A stretch of DNA of 39,495 nt from Acidobacteriota bacterium (GCA_020200135.1 JAIVJI010000031.1:1-39495); one strand, 5' to 3'; shown: positions 1-8,792, counted from the first letter of the stretch. Program-made: numbers and translations. Notes: generated by a model not told the origin, from the letters alone.

Positions 1-807
1 GAGCTGTTCAGCGGCTACGACAAGTACGTCAAGTACCTGCGGCTCTACGAGCGCTTCTGGCGACACGCCGAAGCGGCGCCGCGACTCGCGCGCCGCGCGG
101 CCGGCGCGTTCGCGCGCCCCTTCGTGAGCGCCGCGACGGGCAGTGCGGAGGCGGCCGAGCTCGTCCGCCGCTTCGGCTCCGGACAGGAGCCTTTCTGGGG
201 CGCGGCCGTCGTCTTCGACGAGACGCTGAAAGGTCGGCTCGTCTCGGAAGGGTTGCGCCGGCGGCTCGGGCGTCTCTCGTCTTACGAGGTCGTGCGCGAA
301 GACCTTGAGCGCGTCGCGCGCGAGCGCCCGCGCTCGGACTTCCTCGCGCGCATGACTTATCTTGAGCTGAAGCTGCGCCTGCCGGAGCTGCTCCTGATGC
401 GCGTGGACAAGATGACGATGGCGACTTCGGTCGAGGCGCGCGTCCCGTTCCTCGACCACCACCTCGTCGAGTACGCCGCCGGGGTGCCGCGCGCGCTCAA
501 GGTCGAGGGGCGCAGCGGCAAGCACGTCCTCAAACGCGCGCTCGAACAGGTGCTGCCGCGCGACCTGCTCTACCGCCGCAAGCGCGGCTTCGGCGCCCCG
601 GTCGAGGGCTGGTTTCGCGGCGCGTCCGCCGACGGGCTTCAGTCGCGCGTGATGGACTCCAGCTTACGCCGCCGCGACCTGCTCGACTACCGTTTCGTCG
701 CGCGCCTCTTCGACGAGCACCGGCGCGGCGCGCGCGACTGGGGCTTTCACCTCTGGGCGCTCCTCAACCTCTCGCTCTGGTACGAGCGCTGGATAGAGTC
801 AAAGTAG
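1..807 (+). CDS. asnB: Asparagine synthase (glutamine-hydrolysing), C-terminal part
   Basis: The frame is open from base 1 and begins with ELFSGYDKY, the continuation of the GGDELFSGYDKY signature of the AsnB synthetase domain, so the gene starts upstream of the window. Further synthetase features are RVDKMTMATSVEARVPFLD and the late KRGFGAPVEGWF segment. The family makes asparagine, or amidates a related substrate, from aspartate, glutamine and ATP in the cytoplasm. In polysaccharide loci such enzymes often amidate sugar acids or other side groups. The N-terminal glutaminase domain is outside the window. The last bases overlap the convergent gene at 799. Family assignment is secure; the physiological substrate is unknown. 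Confidence 0.93.
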   Translation, partial: ELFSGYDKYVKYLRLYERFWRHAEAAPRLARRAAGAFARPFVSAATGSAEAAELVRRFGSGQEPFWGAAVVFDETLKGRLVSEGLRRRLGRLSSYEVVREDLERVARERPRSDFLARMTYLELKLRLPELLLMRVDKMTMATSVEARVPFLDHHLVEYAAGVPRALKVEGRSGKHVLKRALEQVLPRDLLYRRKRGFGAPVEGWFRGASADGLQSRVMDSSLRRRDLLDYRFVARLFDEHRRGARDWGFHLWALLNLSLWYERWIESK

Positions 808-1767
808 GGGCTTACCGTAGCGGCGGGCGGCGTCCGACTGGCGGCGGCGGTTGCGGCGTCGGACGAGCGAGTAGGGCGTGAAGAGCCGCAGGGCGACGCG
901 CGCGAGCGCCGCGGCCCCCGGCGCGCCGCCGAGGCCCCGGCGGAGGTACCCGAGCGCGGCGCGCTTGTCGCCGAGTCGCAGGAGGTCTTCGGCGCCGGCG
1001 AAGTTGAGCGCGCGCTGGTAGCGCCCGAGCTGTGCGGGGGTGAGCTTGAGGTGGGCGGCGGCGCTCCGCTGCGCTTCGAGACGCGCCTCTATCATCCAGA
1101 CGAAGTCGCCGCTGGTGTTCGTCCCGTGCCGCCGCCAGGCCGAGAGCACGCGCGGGTCGAAGGCGAACTCGCCGTCGGCGCTGAGGCGCAGGTAAAGCTC
1201 GTAGTCTTCGAGCCGCGCACGCTCGTTCCAGCCGTGCCGCTCTACGCCCTGGCGCCGGTGGAGCACGGTCGGGCTCATCGGCGCGTAGGTCTCTTCGAGC
1301 AGCATCCGGCGCGCGTCGCCGTCCGCGTAAGAGGCCCAGTCGCGCGTGCAGTCTGCGACCTCGCCGCGCTCGTCCACGATGAAGGCGTGGCCGTAGGCGA
1401 GCACCGCCCGGGGGCGCTCCTCGAGCAGCGCGACGCGCGCTTCGAGAAAACCGGGCAGCCAGAGGTCGTCCGAGCCGAGGTAGGCGAAGTATTCGCCCTC
1501 GGTCTTCGCGAGTCCCTCGTTGAGCGTCGCGCACAGGCCGCGGTTGGCGCGCGCTATCAGCTCGCACGGGAAGGGGCAGTCCTTGAGCGTCTCTTCGATG
1601 ACCTGCGGCGAGCCGTCGCGCGAGCCGTCGTCGATGACGAGAAGGCGTGCGGGCGGGCGCGTCTGCGCTAGAACAGAGCGCAGCGCCGCCGCGACGTAGG
1701 GCGCGTGGTTGTACGACGGCACGACGACCGAGACCGGCGAAACCTGTGAACTCTTCTCCACGTCCAT
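799..1767 (-). CDS. Family 2 glycosyltransferase
   Basis: The protein opens with the GT-A fold signature VSVVVPSYNHAPYVAAAL, followed by VIDDGS (nucleotide-sugar binding) and a DD motif in YLGSDDLWLPGF (metal binding). These are classic for GT2 enzymes that add a sugar from a nucleotide donor to a lipid-linked or glycan acceptor at the cytoplasmic face. I place the start at the ATG at 1767; another ATG lies at 1773 and a TTG at 1779. Any of these puts the start within a few bases of the divergent gene at 1772. The C-terminal part (about residues 230-320) is helical and basic, with no clear domain. The 3' end overlaps asnB by 9 bp tail to tail. Donor and acceptor cannot be read from sequence. 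Confidence 0.9.
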   Translation of the reverse strand: MDVEKSSQVSPVSVVVPSYNHAPYVAAALRSVLAQTRPPARLLVIDDGSRDGSPQVIEETLKDCPFPCELIARANRGLCATLNEGLAKTEGEYFAYLGSDDLWLPGFLEARVALLEERPRAVLAYGHAFIVDERGEVADCTRDWASYADGDARRMLLEETYAPMSPTVLHRRQGVERHGWNERARLEDYELYLRLSADGEFAFDPRVLSAWRRHGTNTSGDFVWMIEARLEAQRSAAAHLKLTPAQLGRYQRALNFAGAEDLLRLGDKRAALGYLRRGLGGAPGAAALARVALRLFTPYSLVRRRNRRRQSDAARRYGKPLL

Positions 1768-1771
1768 CGGC

Positions 1772-2839
1772 ATGAGCAAAAAGGTCGTACTCCTCGGCCC
1801 GTACCCGCCGCCCTACGGCGGCGTCTCGGTCTACGTCGGCGCGCTCTTCGAGCACCTCAAGAGCCGCGGCCTGCGGCTCTGGACTTACGGCGACGAGGAG
1901 GTGCGCGGCCCGGGCGTCAGCTTTATGAAGGACAAGCGGCGCGAGATAGTGCCGCTCCTGCTGCGCGAAGGCCGGGGCGCGCGCGTCGCCGACTGCACGC
2001 ACTTTCTCTTAGAGTACCCGAGCGCGCTCGTGCCCGTCTGGGTGATTCTAAAGCGTCTGCTCGGTTTCGGGTGGGTGAAAATTGTCCACGACGGTTCGCT
2101 CCCCACGCGGCACGCGCGTTTCGGCGCCGCGCGCCGCGCGCTCTTCCGCATGGCCGCCGGCTCGGTTGACGAGTTCGTCGTCACAAGCCGTGAGCTTGCG
2201 CGCTGGCTGCGCGAGGAAGTCGGAGTCAGACGGCCGGTCACGCTCGTCGAGAGCCTTCTGCCCGTCCCGTACCTCGACGCCGAAGGGCCGCTCCCGCCCG
2301 AGACCGAGGCCGCGCTCGAAGGCTTCATGCGTCGCGTTAAGCGGGTCTGCTCAATCGGCGTCTTCATCCCCGAGTACGGCTTCCTCGACGCCGCACGCGC
2401 GGTCGAACGCCTGCGGCGCGAGACGGGCGAGGATATCGCGCTCGTGCTGCTCGACGGCGGCTTCGCCTCCGACGCCGCGTACCGCGAGGAGGTCTTGCGC
2501 GGGCGCGAGTGGGTGACGGTCTTACGGAACGTCGCGCACCCGGACGTCTTCCGAATCCTGCGTCGCTGCGACGCGTTCGTGCGCGGCTTCGGGCTCGAAA
2601 GCTACGGGCTCTCGCGCGTCGAGGCCGTCTGGGCCGGGCTGCCCGTCGTGGCGACGCGCGCGGGCGAGACGCGCGGGATGCTCGTCTACGACTTCGGCGA
2701 CGTGGACGCGCTCGCCTCCCAGCTCAGACTCGCCCTCTCCGGCACACGCGCGCGCGAGACCGAGGCGTGGGCCGAGACCTATCGACGCGAGGCCGAAGCG
2801 AACCTCGCCGCCATCACGTCGAAGCTGTTCGACGGTTGA
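1772..2839 (+). CDS. Family 4 (GT-B) glycosyltransferase
   Basis: The N-terminus LLGPYPPPYGGVSVYV is the typical glycine-rich acceptor-side loop of GT4 enzymes. The C-terminal half carries LESYGLSRVEAVWAGLPVVATRAG, matching the donor-binding E-x7-E region of retaining GT-B enzymes. I chose the ATG at 1772 because the GT4 fold begins at once (MSKKVVLLGPYPP) and the upstream in-frame residues have no family resemblance. The gene is divergent from the GT2 gene with almost no space between starts, so each promoter must lie in the other's coding sequence or the starts differ. The 3' end overlaps the next convergent gene by 26 bp. Likely role: polysaccharide or glycoconjugate assembly in the cytoplasm; substrate unknown. 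Confidence 0.88.
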   Translation: MSKKVVLLGPYPPPYGGVSVYVGALFEHLKSRGLRLWTYGDEEVRGPGVSFMKDKRREIVPLLLREGRGARVADCTHFLLEYPSALVPVWVILKRLLGFGWVKIVHDGSLPTRHARFGAARRALFRMAAGSVDEFVVTSRELARWLREEVGVRRPVTLVESLLPVPYLDAEGPLPPETEAALEGFMRRVKRVCSIGVFIPEYGFLDAARAVERLRRETGEDIALVLLDGGFASDAAYREEVLRGREWVTVLRNVAHPDVFRILRRCDAFVRGFGLESYGLSRVEAVWAGLPVVATRAGETRGMLVYDFGDVDALASQLRLALSGTRARETEAWAETYRREAEANLAAITSKLFDG

Positions 2840-3995
2840 GCACGCGCCGCGCGGCGAGCCAGGCGTGGTGGAGCGCGACGGCCGCGACGACGAAGAGAAA
2901 GTAGTGGACCGCCAGGACGTAGCGGTACTCCGTGTGGAGCGGCGACTGCGCGCAGAGGTAGTAGACGGGGACGACGAGCAGCGCGGCGAGCGCGCGCCAC
3001 CGCCGCGCGCGGACGAGTAGAAAAAGTCCGGCGAGGTAGAGCGGCAGGAAGACCGCCGTCACGAAGAGCTTCTGCAACGCGCGCAACGCGAGCCTCGGCG
3101 CGCGCGCCCAACCCTCCGAGGTCAGCTCCACGTCCGTGTCCGGCAGCCCGAACCTGCGCTCCGGGTCGTAGTCGGCGATGCCCTCGACGAGCGTCTGCCC
3201 CGCGCCCAGGGAGACCGGGATGAAGTGACCGAAGACGACGGCGTTCCTGAGCGTCAGCGGCGCCAGCACCAGCACCGCGCCCGCGACGAGCGCCAGCGCC
3301 GGCCGCGCGCGGCGCCCGCGCGCGAAGAGCAGCGGCACGGCGAGCAGCATGAACGGCGCGAGCAGCAGGGCGTTCGCCCTCAGCCAGCACGAGACGCCGA
3401 CGAGCGCGCCCGCCCCGAGCGCCTTGAGCGGCGCACGTCCCTCGCACGCGCGCGCGAGCAGGTAGACCGCGAGCAGCACGGGCAGCACCGCGAGCGTGTC
3501 GGGCAGGACGGTCAGAGAGTTCCAGCAGAACTGCGGCGAGAGGGCGGCGAGCACGCCCGCGACGGCGCCGACGCCGAAGGAGAGCAGCTCCGCCCCGATG
3601 AGCAGGACGAGCGCCGCCGCGAGCGAGTCGCAGACGATTTGAAAAAGTTGCGCCGCCGTGTCCGACTCGCCGAAGGCTGCGTAGAGCGCGGCGAGCACGA
3701 AAGAGTAGCCCGGCGGGTGGCCGAGCAGGTCGGGCTCGCCCGTCGTCGAAGAGGGGTCGTAGAACGAGGCCGCGCCGTTCTCCCCGAGCAGGCGCGCGAA
3801 GTGCCTGTAGTTCTGCGAGACGGCCGATTGCACCTTCTGCGCCTCGAACCGCGCGTCGCGCCAGCACAGGAGCCTCACGCCGAAGGCCGCCGCGAAGACC
3901 AGCGCGAACGCGACGGCCCTCCGGCGCGCGCCCGCGCGAGAATTTCCGCGGGCGTGCCTCTCAACGTCGTCCGGGCGCTGTTCGTGATTTTCCAA
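2814..3995 (-). CDS. GT39/ArnT-like integral membrane glycosyltransferase
   Basis: About ten hydrophobic segments are visible. Between TM1 and TM2 a long non-membrane loop carries DLLGHPPGYSFVLAALYAAFG, the PPGY-type motif of GT-C enzymes of the Dol-P-Man:protein mannosyltransferase/ArnT superfamily. These use polyprenyl-phosphate sugars on the outer face of the cytoplasmic membrane. The acidic residue pair usual in loop 1 is not obvious in this copy. The start is a TTG at 3995, with no better in-frame ATG or GTG before TM1. The 3' end overlaps the convergent GT4 gene. The exact acceptor (lipid A-like lipid, protein or glycan) is unknown. Confidence 0.8.
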   Translation of the reverse strand: MENHEQRPDDVERHARGNSRAGARRRAVAFALVFAAAFGVRLLCWRDARFEAQKVQSAVSQNYRHFARLLGENGAASFYDPSSTTGEPDLLGHPPGYSFVLAALYAAFGESDTAAQLFQIVCDSLAAALVLLIGAELLSFGVGAVAGVLAALSPQFCWNSLTVLPDTLAVLPVLLAVYLLARACEGRAPLKALGAGALVGVSCWLRANALLLAPFMLLAVPLLFARGRRARPALALVAGAVLVLAPLTLRNAVVFGHFIPVSLGAGQTLVEGIADYDPERRFGLPDTDVELTSEGWARAPRLALRALQKLFVTAVFLPLYLAGLFLLVRARRWRALAALLVVPVYYLCAQSPLHTEYRYVLAVHYFLFVVAAVALHHAWLAARRVLNRRTAST

Positions 3996-4160
3996 TTCGG
4001 CTCTTCGGCTTTAAACTCGGGTCGGGCGCTGCGGCCGACATTATACAAACTGAGCCCCGTTTTCCTCCCGCGCGCGTCGCGCCCGCCGTCAGAACTTATC
4101 CGAAACGCGCGGCGTTATGCCGGGAGTAGTCCGAACACGACCGAGCAACAGGTGAACGAG

Positions 4161-4673
4161 ATGTTTTGTCCCAAGTGTGGTCAGCAGTCCTCAGACGAAG
4201 TGCGCTTCTGCCCGAGGTGCGGGCTCTTGCTCGCGGGGCTCCTGGCCTACGTGGCCGGCAACGAGTTCGCGCCGGCCAGACCCGGAGCGGGGCAACCCCC
4301 TGAGCAGACGGCCAAGCGCATCGGCACGCGCCGCGGGGCCAAGCTGATGTTCTTCAGCGTCGTCCTGTTCCCGGTCTTCTTCGCGTTCTGCTTCCTCGTG
4401 GACGGGCCCGTCCCGCTGTTCGTCCCCCTCACGGTCTTCCTGGCGGGGCTGGTGATGCTCGTCTACTCGCTCCTGTTCGGGGAAGACCTCATCCCCGCCG
4501 GGGGCGCGGCCGCGCGCGGGGGCTTGAACGCGGTCGCGGACAGACCCGCGCTCGGCGCGCAGCAGTTTACCCCGGCGTCCCTCTTCGCACAGCAGCGCGC
4601 CAACACGGCCGAGATAGCCCACCCCCCGAGCGTGACGGAGAACACCACCAGGCTGCTCGACAGGGATTCGTGA
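4161..4673 (+). CDS. Zinc-ribbon membrane protein, copy 1
   Basis: The N-terminus has a double CxxC zinc ribbon (FCPKCG, then FCPRCG 15 residues on). A basic linker (RIGTRRGAKLMFF) follows, then two transmembrane helices (about residues 75-95 and 98-115). The tail is polar and ends in PPSVTENTTRLLDRDS. I chose the ATG at 4161 because it begins the ribbon directly and has AGGTGA upstream; a much longer open frame upstream is antisense to the preceding gene. It is a tandem paralogue of the next gene, with the same architecture and tail. A function is not known; the ribbon probably faces the cytoplasm and could bind a partner protein or nucleic acid. The divergent space 3996-4160 contains a TATACA hexamer at 4042, but no convincing -35. 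Confidence 0.82.
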   Translation: MFCPKCGQQSSDEVRFCPRCGLLLAGLLAYVAGNEFAPARPGAGQPPEQTAKRIGTRRGAKLMFFSVVLFPVFFAFCFLVDGPVPLFVPLTVFLAGLVMLVYSLLFGEDLIPAGGAAARGGLNAVADRPALGAQQFTPASLFAQQRANTAEIAHPPSVTENTTRLLDRDS

Positions 4674-4717
4674 GTCCCCCGCGAAAGTCCTGAATTTAAG
4701 AATCATAGGTGAGAGTT

Positions 4718-5245
4718 ATGTTTTGCCCGCAATGCGGTCAGCAACAGCCGTCGGACGAGATTCGCTTCTGCGCCAGGTGCGGGCTGTCGCTCGTGCCACA
4801 CGCCGCCCTCCTGGCCGTCGGTAGCGACGCGGCCGCCGTCCCCGCCGGGGCCCCGGCCCCGCGCGCCCCGTTGATGACCGCGCGGCGGCGCGGCATGCGG
4901 CGCGGCGCGAAGCTGATGTTCATCTGCGCCGTCCTGCTGCCCGCCGCCGCGCTGCTCGCCATCGAAGATGACGCACCGGGGCCGCTACTGCTCGTCCTCA
5001 CAGGGGGGTTGGCGGGGCTGCTCTGGCTGGTCTTCTCCTGGCTGTTCAACGACAACGTACTGCCCGTCGAAACCAGGGCCAGCCGTAAAGAGCTGAAAGC
5101 GGCCCGGGAGCGGGCCGCGCTCGGCGCCGCGCAGTTCGTCCCCACCCCCTCGTTCACCCAACAGCAGCGCGGCAACACCTCCGAGATTTACCAGCCGCCG
5201 AGCGTGACCGAGAACACGACGAAGCTGCTCGACAAAGACTCCTGA
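4718..5245 (+). CDS. Zinc-ribbon membrane protein, copy 2
   Basis: It has the same plan as the gene 45 bp upstream: ribbon FCPQCG...FCARCG, the RRGMRRGAKLMF basic stretch, two membrane helices, and the tail PPSVTENTTKLLDKDS. The start is the ATG at 4718, preceded by AGGTGAGAG as ribosome binding site; a GTG at 4709 is an alternative. The two ribbons, the basic stretch and the tail are better conserved between the copies than the membrane helices and the alanine/proline-rich linker. Those three parts are therefore likely the functional ones. Probably co-transcribed with copy 1. Function unknown; no enzymatic motif is seen. Confidence 0.82.
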   Translation: MFCPQCGQQQPSDEIRFCARCGLSLVPHAALLAVGSDAAAVPAGAPAPRAPLMTARRRGMRRGAKLMFICAVLLPAAALLAIEDDAPGPLLLVLTGGLAGLLWLVFSWLFNDNVLPVETRASRKELKAARERAALGAAQFVPTPSFTQQQRGNTSEIYQPPSVTENTTKLLDKDS

Positions 5246-5335
5246 GGCTCCCCGCCGCCGCCGCGTGCTACTATCTCCCGTCCTGAAGGGGCGTGGCGAC
5301 GCAGTGGCAAATCCCGAAAACAAACCAGGCTGCCG

Positions 5336-6529
5336 ATGCTGACGGGCAAGAGCGTTATCTGCTTCGGCGGCGAGGACTGGTGGTATCACCACCCGCACTC
5401 GAAGAACCACCTCATGCGGCGGTTCGCGCGGGCGGGCAACCGGGTCGTGTTCGTGAACTCGATCTCGATGGGGCTGCCCGGTCTGGGGAACAAGGACTTG
5501 CTGCCGAGGGTCGCGCGCAAGCTGCGCTCGTACGCGAAGCTGGCGCGGACGACCCCCGAGGGCATCACGGTCGTCTCGCCGGCGGCGCTGCCGTTCTTCG
5601 GGAGCCGCGTGGCGCGCGCCGTCAACCGGAGTCTTCTGGCCGCGCAGGTCGGCGCGCTGGCGCGCGGCCGCGGGCTCGTGCGCCCGGTCCTCTGGGTCGC
5701 CATCCCGACCGCCGCCGAGATGATCGGCCGCCTCGACGAGTCGCTCGTCGTCTACCACATCTCGGACAAGTACGACGAGAACTCGATGGATCACGCGACC
5801 GACGCCGGAACAATCCGCCGCCTGCACGAGCACGCCCTCGACCGCGCCGACCTCGTCTTCTACTCGGGGCGCAAGCTCCTCGAAGAGGCCACCCGCGCCC
5901 GCGAGCGCTCGCACCTGCTGGAGCAGGCCGTGGACTTCGAGCACTGGTCGCGTGTGGGCGGCGGCGCTCTGGAAGTGGCCGAGGCGGTGGCGCGCATCCC
6001 GCGCCCGAGGCTCGGATACTTCGGCGCGGTGGAGCCGTGGCTCATCGATCAGGAGCTGATAAAGCGCGCGGCGGTCGAGCGCCCCGCGTGGCAGTGGGTC
6101 TTCATCGGGAACAAGTCGCGCGGCGTGGAGGTGGAGTCTCTGCCCAACACGCACTTCCTCCCGGCGGTTCCTTACGACGAGCTGCCGCGCTACGCCGCGG
6201 GGTTTGATGTGTGTGTGCTGCCGTGGGAAACTGAGCGCGCGTTCACGAGCTACGGCTCCGCCATCAAGGTGCGCGAGTACCTCGCCACGGGCAAGCCGGT
6301 CGTCATCTCGCCGCTCCCCGAGTACGAGCCGATGCGCGACGTGCTCCGCATCGCGCGCTCGCGCGAAGACTTCTTCCGGCTGGTCGAAGACGCGCTCGCC
6401 GAAGACGACCCGCCGGCCGCGCTCCGCCGTCAGAAGTCGGTCGAGGGCGGCACCTGGGACGCGCGCGCCGAGTGGGTGAGCGGCCTCATCGAGGACGCGC
6501 TGGCGCGAAAGGGACGCGGACAGAATTAA
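5336..6529 (+). CDS. TuaH-like / GT-B glycosyltransferase
   Basis: The protein begins with SVICFGGEDWWYHHPHSK, an N-terminus seen in TuaH-like and related glycosyltransferases of exopolysaccharide loci. It continues with VVYHISDKYDE and, in the second Rossmann half, GYFGAVEPWLID and a C-terminal AIKVREYLATGKPVVISPLPE donor-binding region. Length (397 aa) fits a single GT-B enzyme. It is likely cytoplasmic and adds one sugar during repeat-unit assembly. The start ATG at 5336 gives the motif within ten residues. It is followed by a palindromic repeat and the two-domain dehydrogenase gene on the same strand. Substrate unknown. Confidence 0.86.
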   Translation: MLTGKSVICFGGEDWWYHHPHSKNHLMRRFARAGNRVVFVNSISMGLPGLGNKDLLPRVARKLRSYAKLARTTPEGITVVSPAALPFFGSRVARAVNRSLLAAQVGALARGRGLVRPVLWVAIPTAAEMIGRLDESLVVYHISDKYDENSMDHATDAGTIRRLHEHALDRADLVFYSGRKLLEEATRARERSHLLEQAVDFEHWSRVGGGALEVAEAVARIPRPRLGYFGAVEPWLIDQELIKRAAVERPAWQWVFIGNKSRGVEVESLPNTHFLPAVPYDELPRYAAGFDVCVLPWETERAFTSYGSAIKVREYLATGKPVVISPLPEYEPMRDVLRIARSREDFFRLVEDALAEDDPPAALRRQKSVEGGTWDARAEWVSGLIEDALARKGRGQN

Positions 6530-6530
6530 C

Positions 6531-6603
6531 GTGGGTGGACGGGATTCACAGGATAAAGAGCATTTGGAATTTCAAACATCCTGTTCATCCCGTCCGTCCA
6601 TGT
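6531..6603. repeat. Inverted repeat with ACAGGAT/ATCCTGT arms (family C)
   Basis: The left arm reads GGTGGACGGGATTCACAGGAT; the right arm reads ATCCTGTTCATCCCGTCC with a few mismatches. The arms flank a roughly 25-nt AT-richer core. It lies between the glycosyltransferase stop (6529) and the start at 6618. RNA from it would form a hairpin. It resembles other short gap-filling palindromes in this window, but its heptamer phasing is poor. Confidence 0.7.
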
Positions 6604-6617
6604 GAATTAGTTCTTCG

Positions 6618-8792
6618 ATGAAGCAGCTTCTGCAAAACCTGAAGACGGGCGAGGGGGTGGTGGCCGACGTGCCGGCCCCCGTGGCGCAGCGCGGCCGCGT
6701 GCTGGTGCGCGCGGCCGCGTCGCTCGTCAGCGCGGGCACCGAACGCGCGTTCGTCGAGCTGGGGCGTAAGAGCCTTCTGGGGAAGGCCAGGGAGCGCCCC
6801 GACCTCGTCGGCAAGGTCTTCGAGAAGGTGAAGAGCGAGGGGCTTTTGAGCACCTTGCGGTCGGTGCGCGAGAAGCTGGACGAGTCGCACGCGCTCGGCT
6901 ACAGCGCCGCCGGGACGGTCGTCGAGGTCGGCGAGGACGTTTCGGAGTTCCGCGCGGGCGACCGCGTGGCGTGCGCGGGGACGGGCTACGCCGCGCACGC
7001 CGAGCTGCTGTCGGTACCGAAGAATCTGTGCGCGCGTCTGCCGGACAACGTGGATTTTGAGAGCGCCGCCTTCGCGACGGTCGGCGCCATCGCGCTTCAG
7101 GGCGTGCGTCTGGCGGAGCCGACGCTGGGCGAGTCGGTCGTCGTCGTCGGCCTCGGGCTCGTCGGCCAGCTCGCCGCGCAGCTCTTGAAGGCGAACGGCT
7201 GCCGCGTCTTCGGCGTTGACCTGGACGAGTCGAAGGTCGAGCTGGCGAAGTCGCTCGGCGCGGACGACGGGTGCGCCGCCGGGCCGGGCGTGAAGGATGC
7301 CGTGCTGCGCTGGTCGCGCGGGCGCGGTGCGGACGCGGTGCTTTTGACGGCGGCGACGCAGTCGGACGAGCCGGTCGAGCTGGCGGGTGAAATCTCAAGA
7401 CTGCGCGGGCGCGTCGTGGCCGTCGGGCTGGTCGGGATGAACGTGCCGCGCCAGAGTTACTTCCAGCGCGAGCTCAGCTTGCGCGTCTCGATGTCCTACG
7501 GGCCGGGGCGCTACGACCCTGAGTACGAGGAGCGCGGCCACGACTACCCCCTGCCGTACGTGCGCTGGACCGAGGGGCGCAACCTCGAAGCCTTCCTCGA
7601 CCTCGTCGCCTCGGGCGCGTTGCAGACCGCGCCGCTCGTCACACACCGCTTCCCGGTCGAGCAGGGCGAACGCGCTTACCAACTCATCTCCGGCGACGCG
7701 GGCGAGCCGTACCTCGCCGTCCTCATCAACTACGACACCGCGCGCGAGCTCGAGCGGAACGTCGGGAACCGAAGTTCAAAGCTCAAAGCTCAAAGCTCAA
7801 AGTCGGGGGCGCGTGTGCGCGTCGGGATGGTCGGCGCGGGCGACTACGCGCGGCGGATGCTTCTGCCGCACTTCAAGGCGGAGGGCGTCGAGTTAGTCTC
7901 AATCGCCACGGCGTCGGGCGTGACGGCGCGCGACGTGGGCGAGCGCTACGGCTTCGCGCGCTTCGTCTCGGGCGCGGACGAGGTGCTGGCGGACGAGTCC
8001 GTCAACCTCCTCGTCGTCGCCACGCGCCACGACACGCACGCCGGGCTGGCGCGGCGCGCGCTGGAGCGCGGGCTGGACGTGTTCGTCGAGAAGCCGCTGG
8101 CGTTGACGGACGAGGAGTTGGACGCGCTGCTCGAAGCGGCCGCCGGCTCGGGGGGGCGGCTGACGGTCGGCTTCAACCGGCGCTTCTCGCCGCACGCGCG
8201 CGCCGGCCGCGAGTTCTTCAAGGGGCGGCGCGCGCCGCTCTCGATCCTCTACCGCGTCAACGCCGGCCGCGTCCCGCGCACGCACTGGACGCAGGATGCG
8301 CGCGAGGGCGGCGGGCGCATACGCGGCGAGGTCTGCCACTTCGTAGACTTCATGCAGTACCTCACCGGCTCGCACGTCACGCGCGTCTACGCCGAGCCGG
8401 TCGCCTCCGACGACCGCGAATCGGTGGACGACGACTCGGTCTTCGTGACGCTCAAGTTCGCCGACGGCTCGAACGGCACCATCGCCTACCTCGCCGAGGG
8501 CGACCGCGCGCTCCCCAAAGAACGCGTCGAGATTTTCGGCGGCGGGAGCAGTTTCGTCATCGAGGACTTCCGCGCGGCCTCCGGGTACGCCGGCGGCCGC
8601 GAGACGCGCACGCGGCTCAGGGCGCGGGACAAGGGGCAGCGCGAGGAGGTGCGCGCCGTCTGCGCCGCGCTGCGCGAAGGCGGCCCGGCGCCCGTCCCGC
8701 TCGCCGACCTCGCCAACACCACGCGCGCCACCTTCCGCATCCTCGACTCGCTGCGGACGGGGGAACCAAAGGCCGTGAACCGTGAACCGTAA
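6618..8792 (+). CDS. Two-domain oxidoreductase (zinc-type alcohol dehydrogenase-like + Gfo/Idh/MocA)
   Basis: Residues 1-370 are a medium-chain dehydrogenase/reductase with a Rossmann site VVVVGLGLVGQLAAQ and LGYSAAGTVVEVG. Residues 385-724 are a Gfo/Idh/MocA oxidoreductase with VGMVGAGDYARRM, the lysine motif VEKPLAL and GFNRRFSPH. This two-domain type is recurrent in polysaccharide loci and is thought to oxidise or isomerise nucleotide sugars. The exact reaction is not known. The linker (about residues 381-397) is encoded by four GCTCAAA-type heptamers at 7774-7801. A heptamer is not a multiple of three, so gain or loss of one would put the second domain out of frame. The last residues (NREP) and the stop are encoded by the left arm of a palindromic repeat. 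Confidence 0.88.
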   Translation: MKQLLQNLKTGEGVVADVPAPVAQRGRVLVRAAASLVSAGTERAFVELGRKSLLGKARERPDLVGKVFEKVKSEGLLSTLRSVREKLDESHALGYSAAGTVVEVGEDVSEFRAGDRVACAGTGYAAHAELLSVPKNLCARLPDNVDFESAAFATVGAIALQGVRLAEPTLGESVVVVGLGLVGQLAAQLLKANGCRVFGVDLDESKVELAKSLGADDGCAAGPGVKDAVLRWSRGRGADAVLLTAATQSDEPVELAGEISRLRGRVVAVGLVGMNVPRQSYFQRELSLRVSMSYGPGRYDPEYEERGHDYPLPYVRWTEGRNLEAFLDLVASGALQTAPLVTHRFPVEQGERAYQLISGDAGEPYLAVLINYDTARELERNVGNRSSKLKAQSSKSGARVRVGMVGAGDYARRMLLPHFKAEGVELVSIATASGVTARDVGERYGFARFVSGADEVLADESVNLLVVATRHDTHAGLARRALERGLDVFVEKPLALTDEELDALLEAAAGSGGRLTVGFNRRFSPHARAGREFFKGRRAPLSILYRVNAGRVPRTHWTQDAREGGGRIRGEVCHFVDFMQYLTGSHVTRVYAEPVASDDRESVDDDSVFVTLKFADGSNGTIAYLAEGDRALPKERVEIFGGGSSFVIEDFRAASGYAGGRETRTRLRARDKGQREEVRAVCAALREGGPAPVPLADLANTTRATFRILDSLRTGEPKAVNREP
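7774..7801 (+). repeat. Heptanucleotide tandem repeat inside a coding linker
   Basis: Four tandem copies of GCTCAAA (the first is GTTCAAA) lie in the linker between the two enzyme domains of the gene at 6618-8792. They encode SSKLKAQSSK-type residues in shifting phase. The unit length is not divisible by three, so copy-number change would alter the frame downstream. Confidence 0.85.

Noticed and set aside
3225..4160. Open frame joined to the first zinc-ribbon gene
   Set aside because: This stretch is antisense to the membrane glycosyltransferase and has no protein-like composition.
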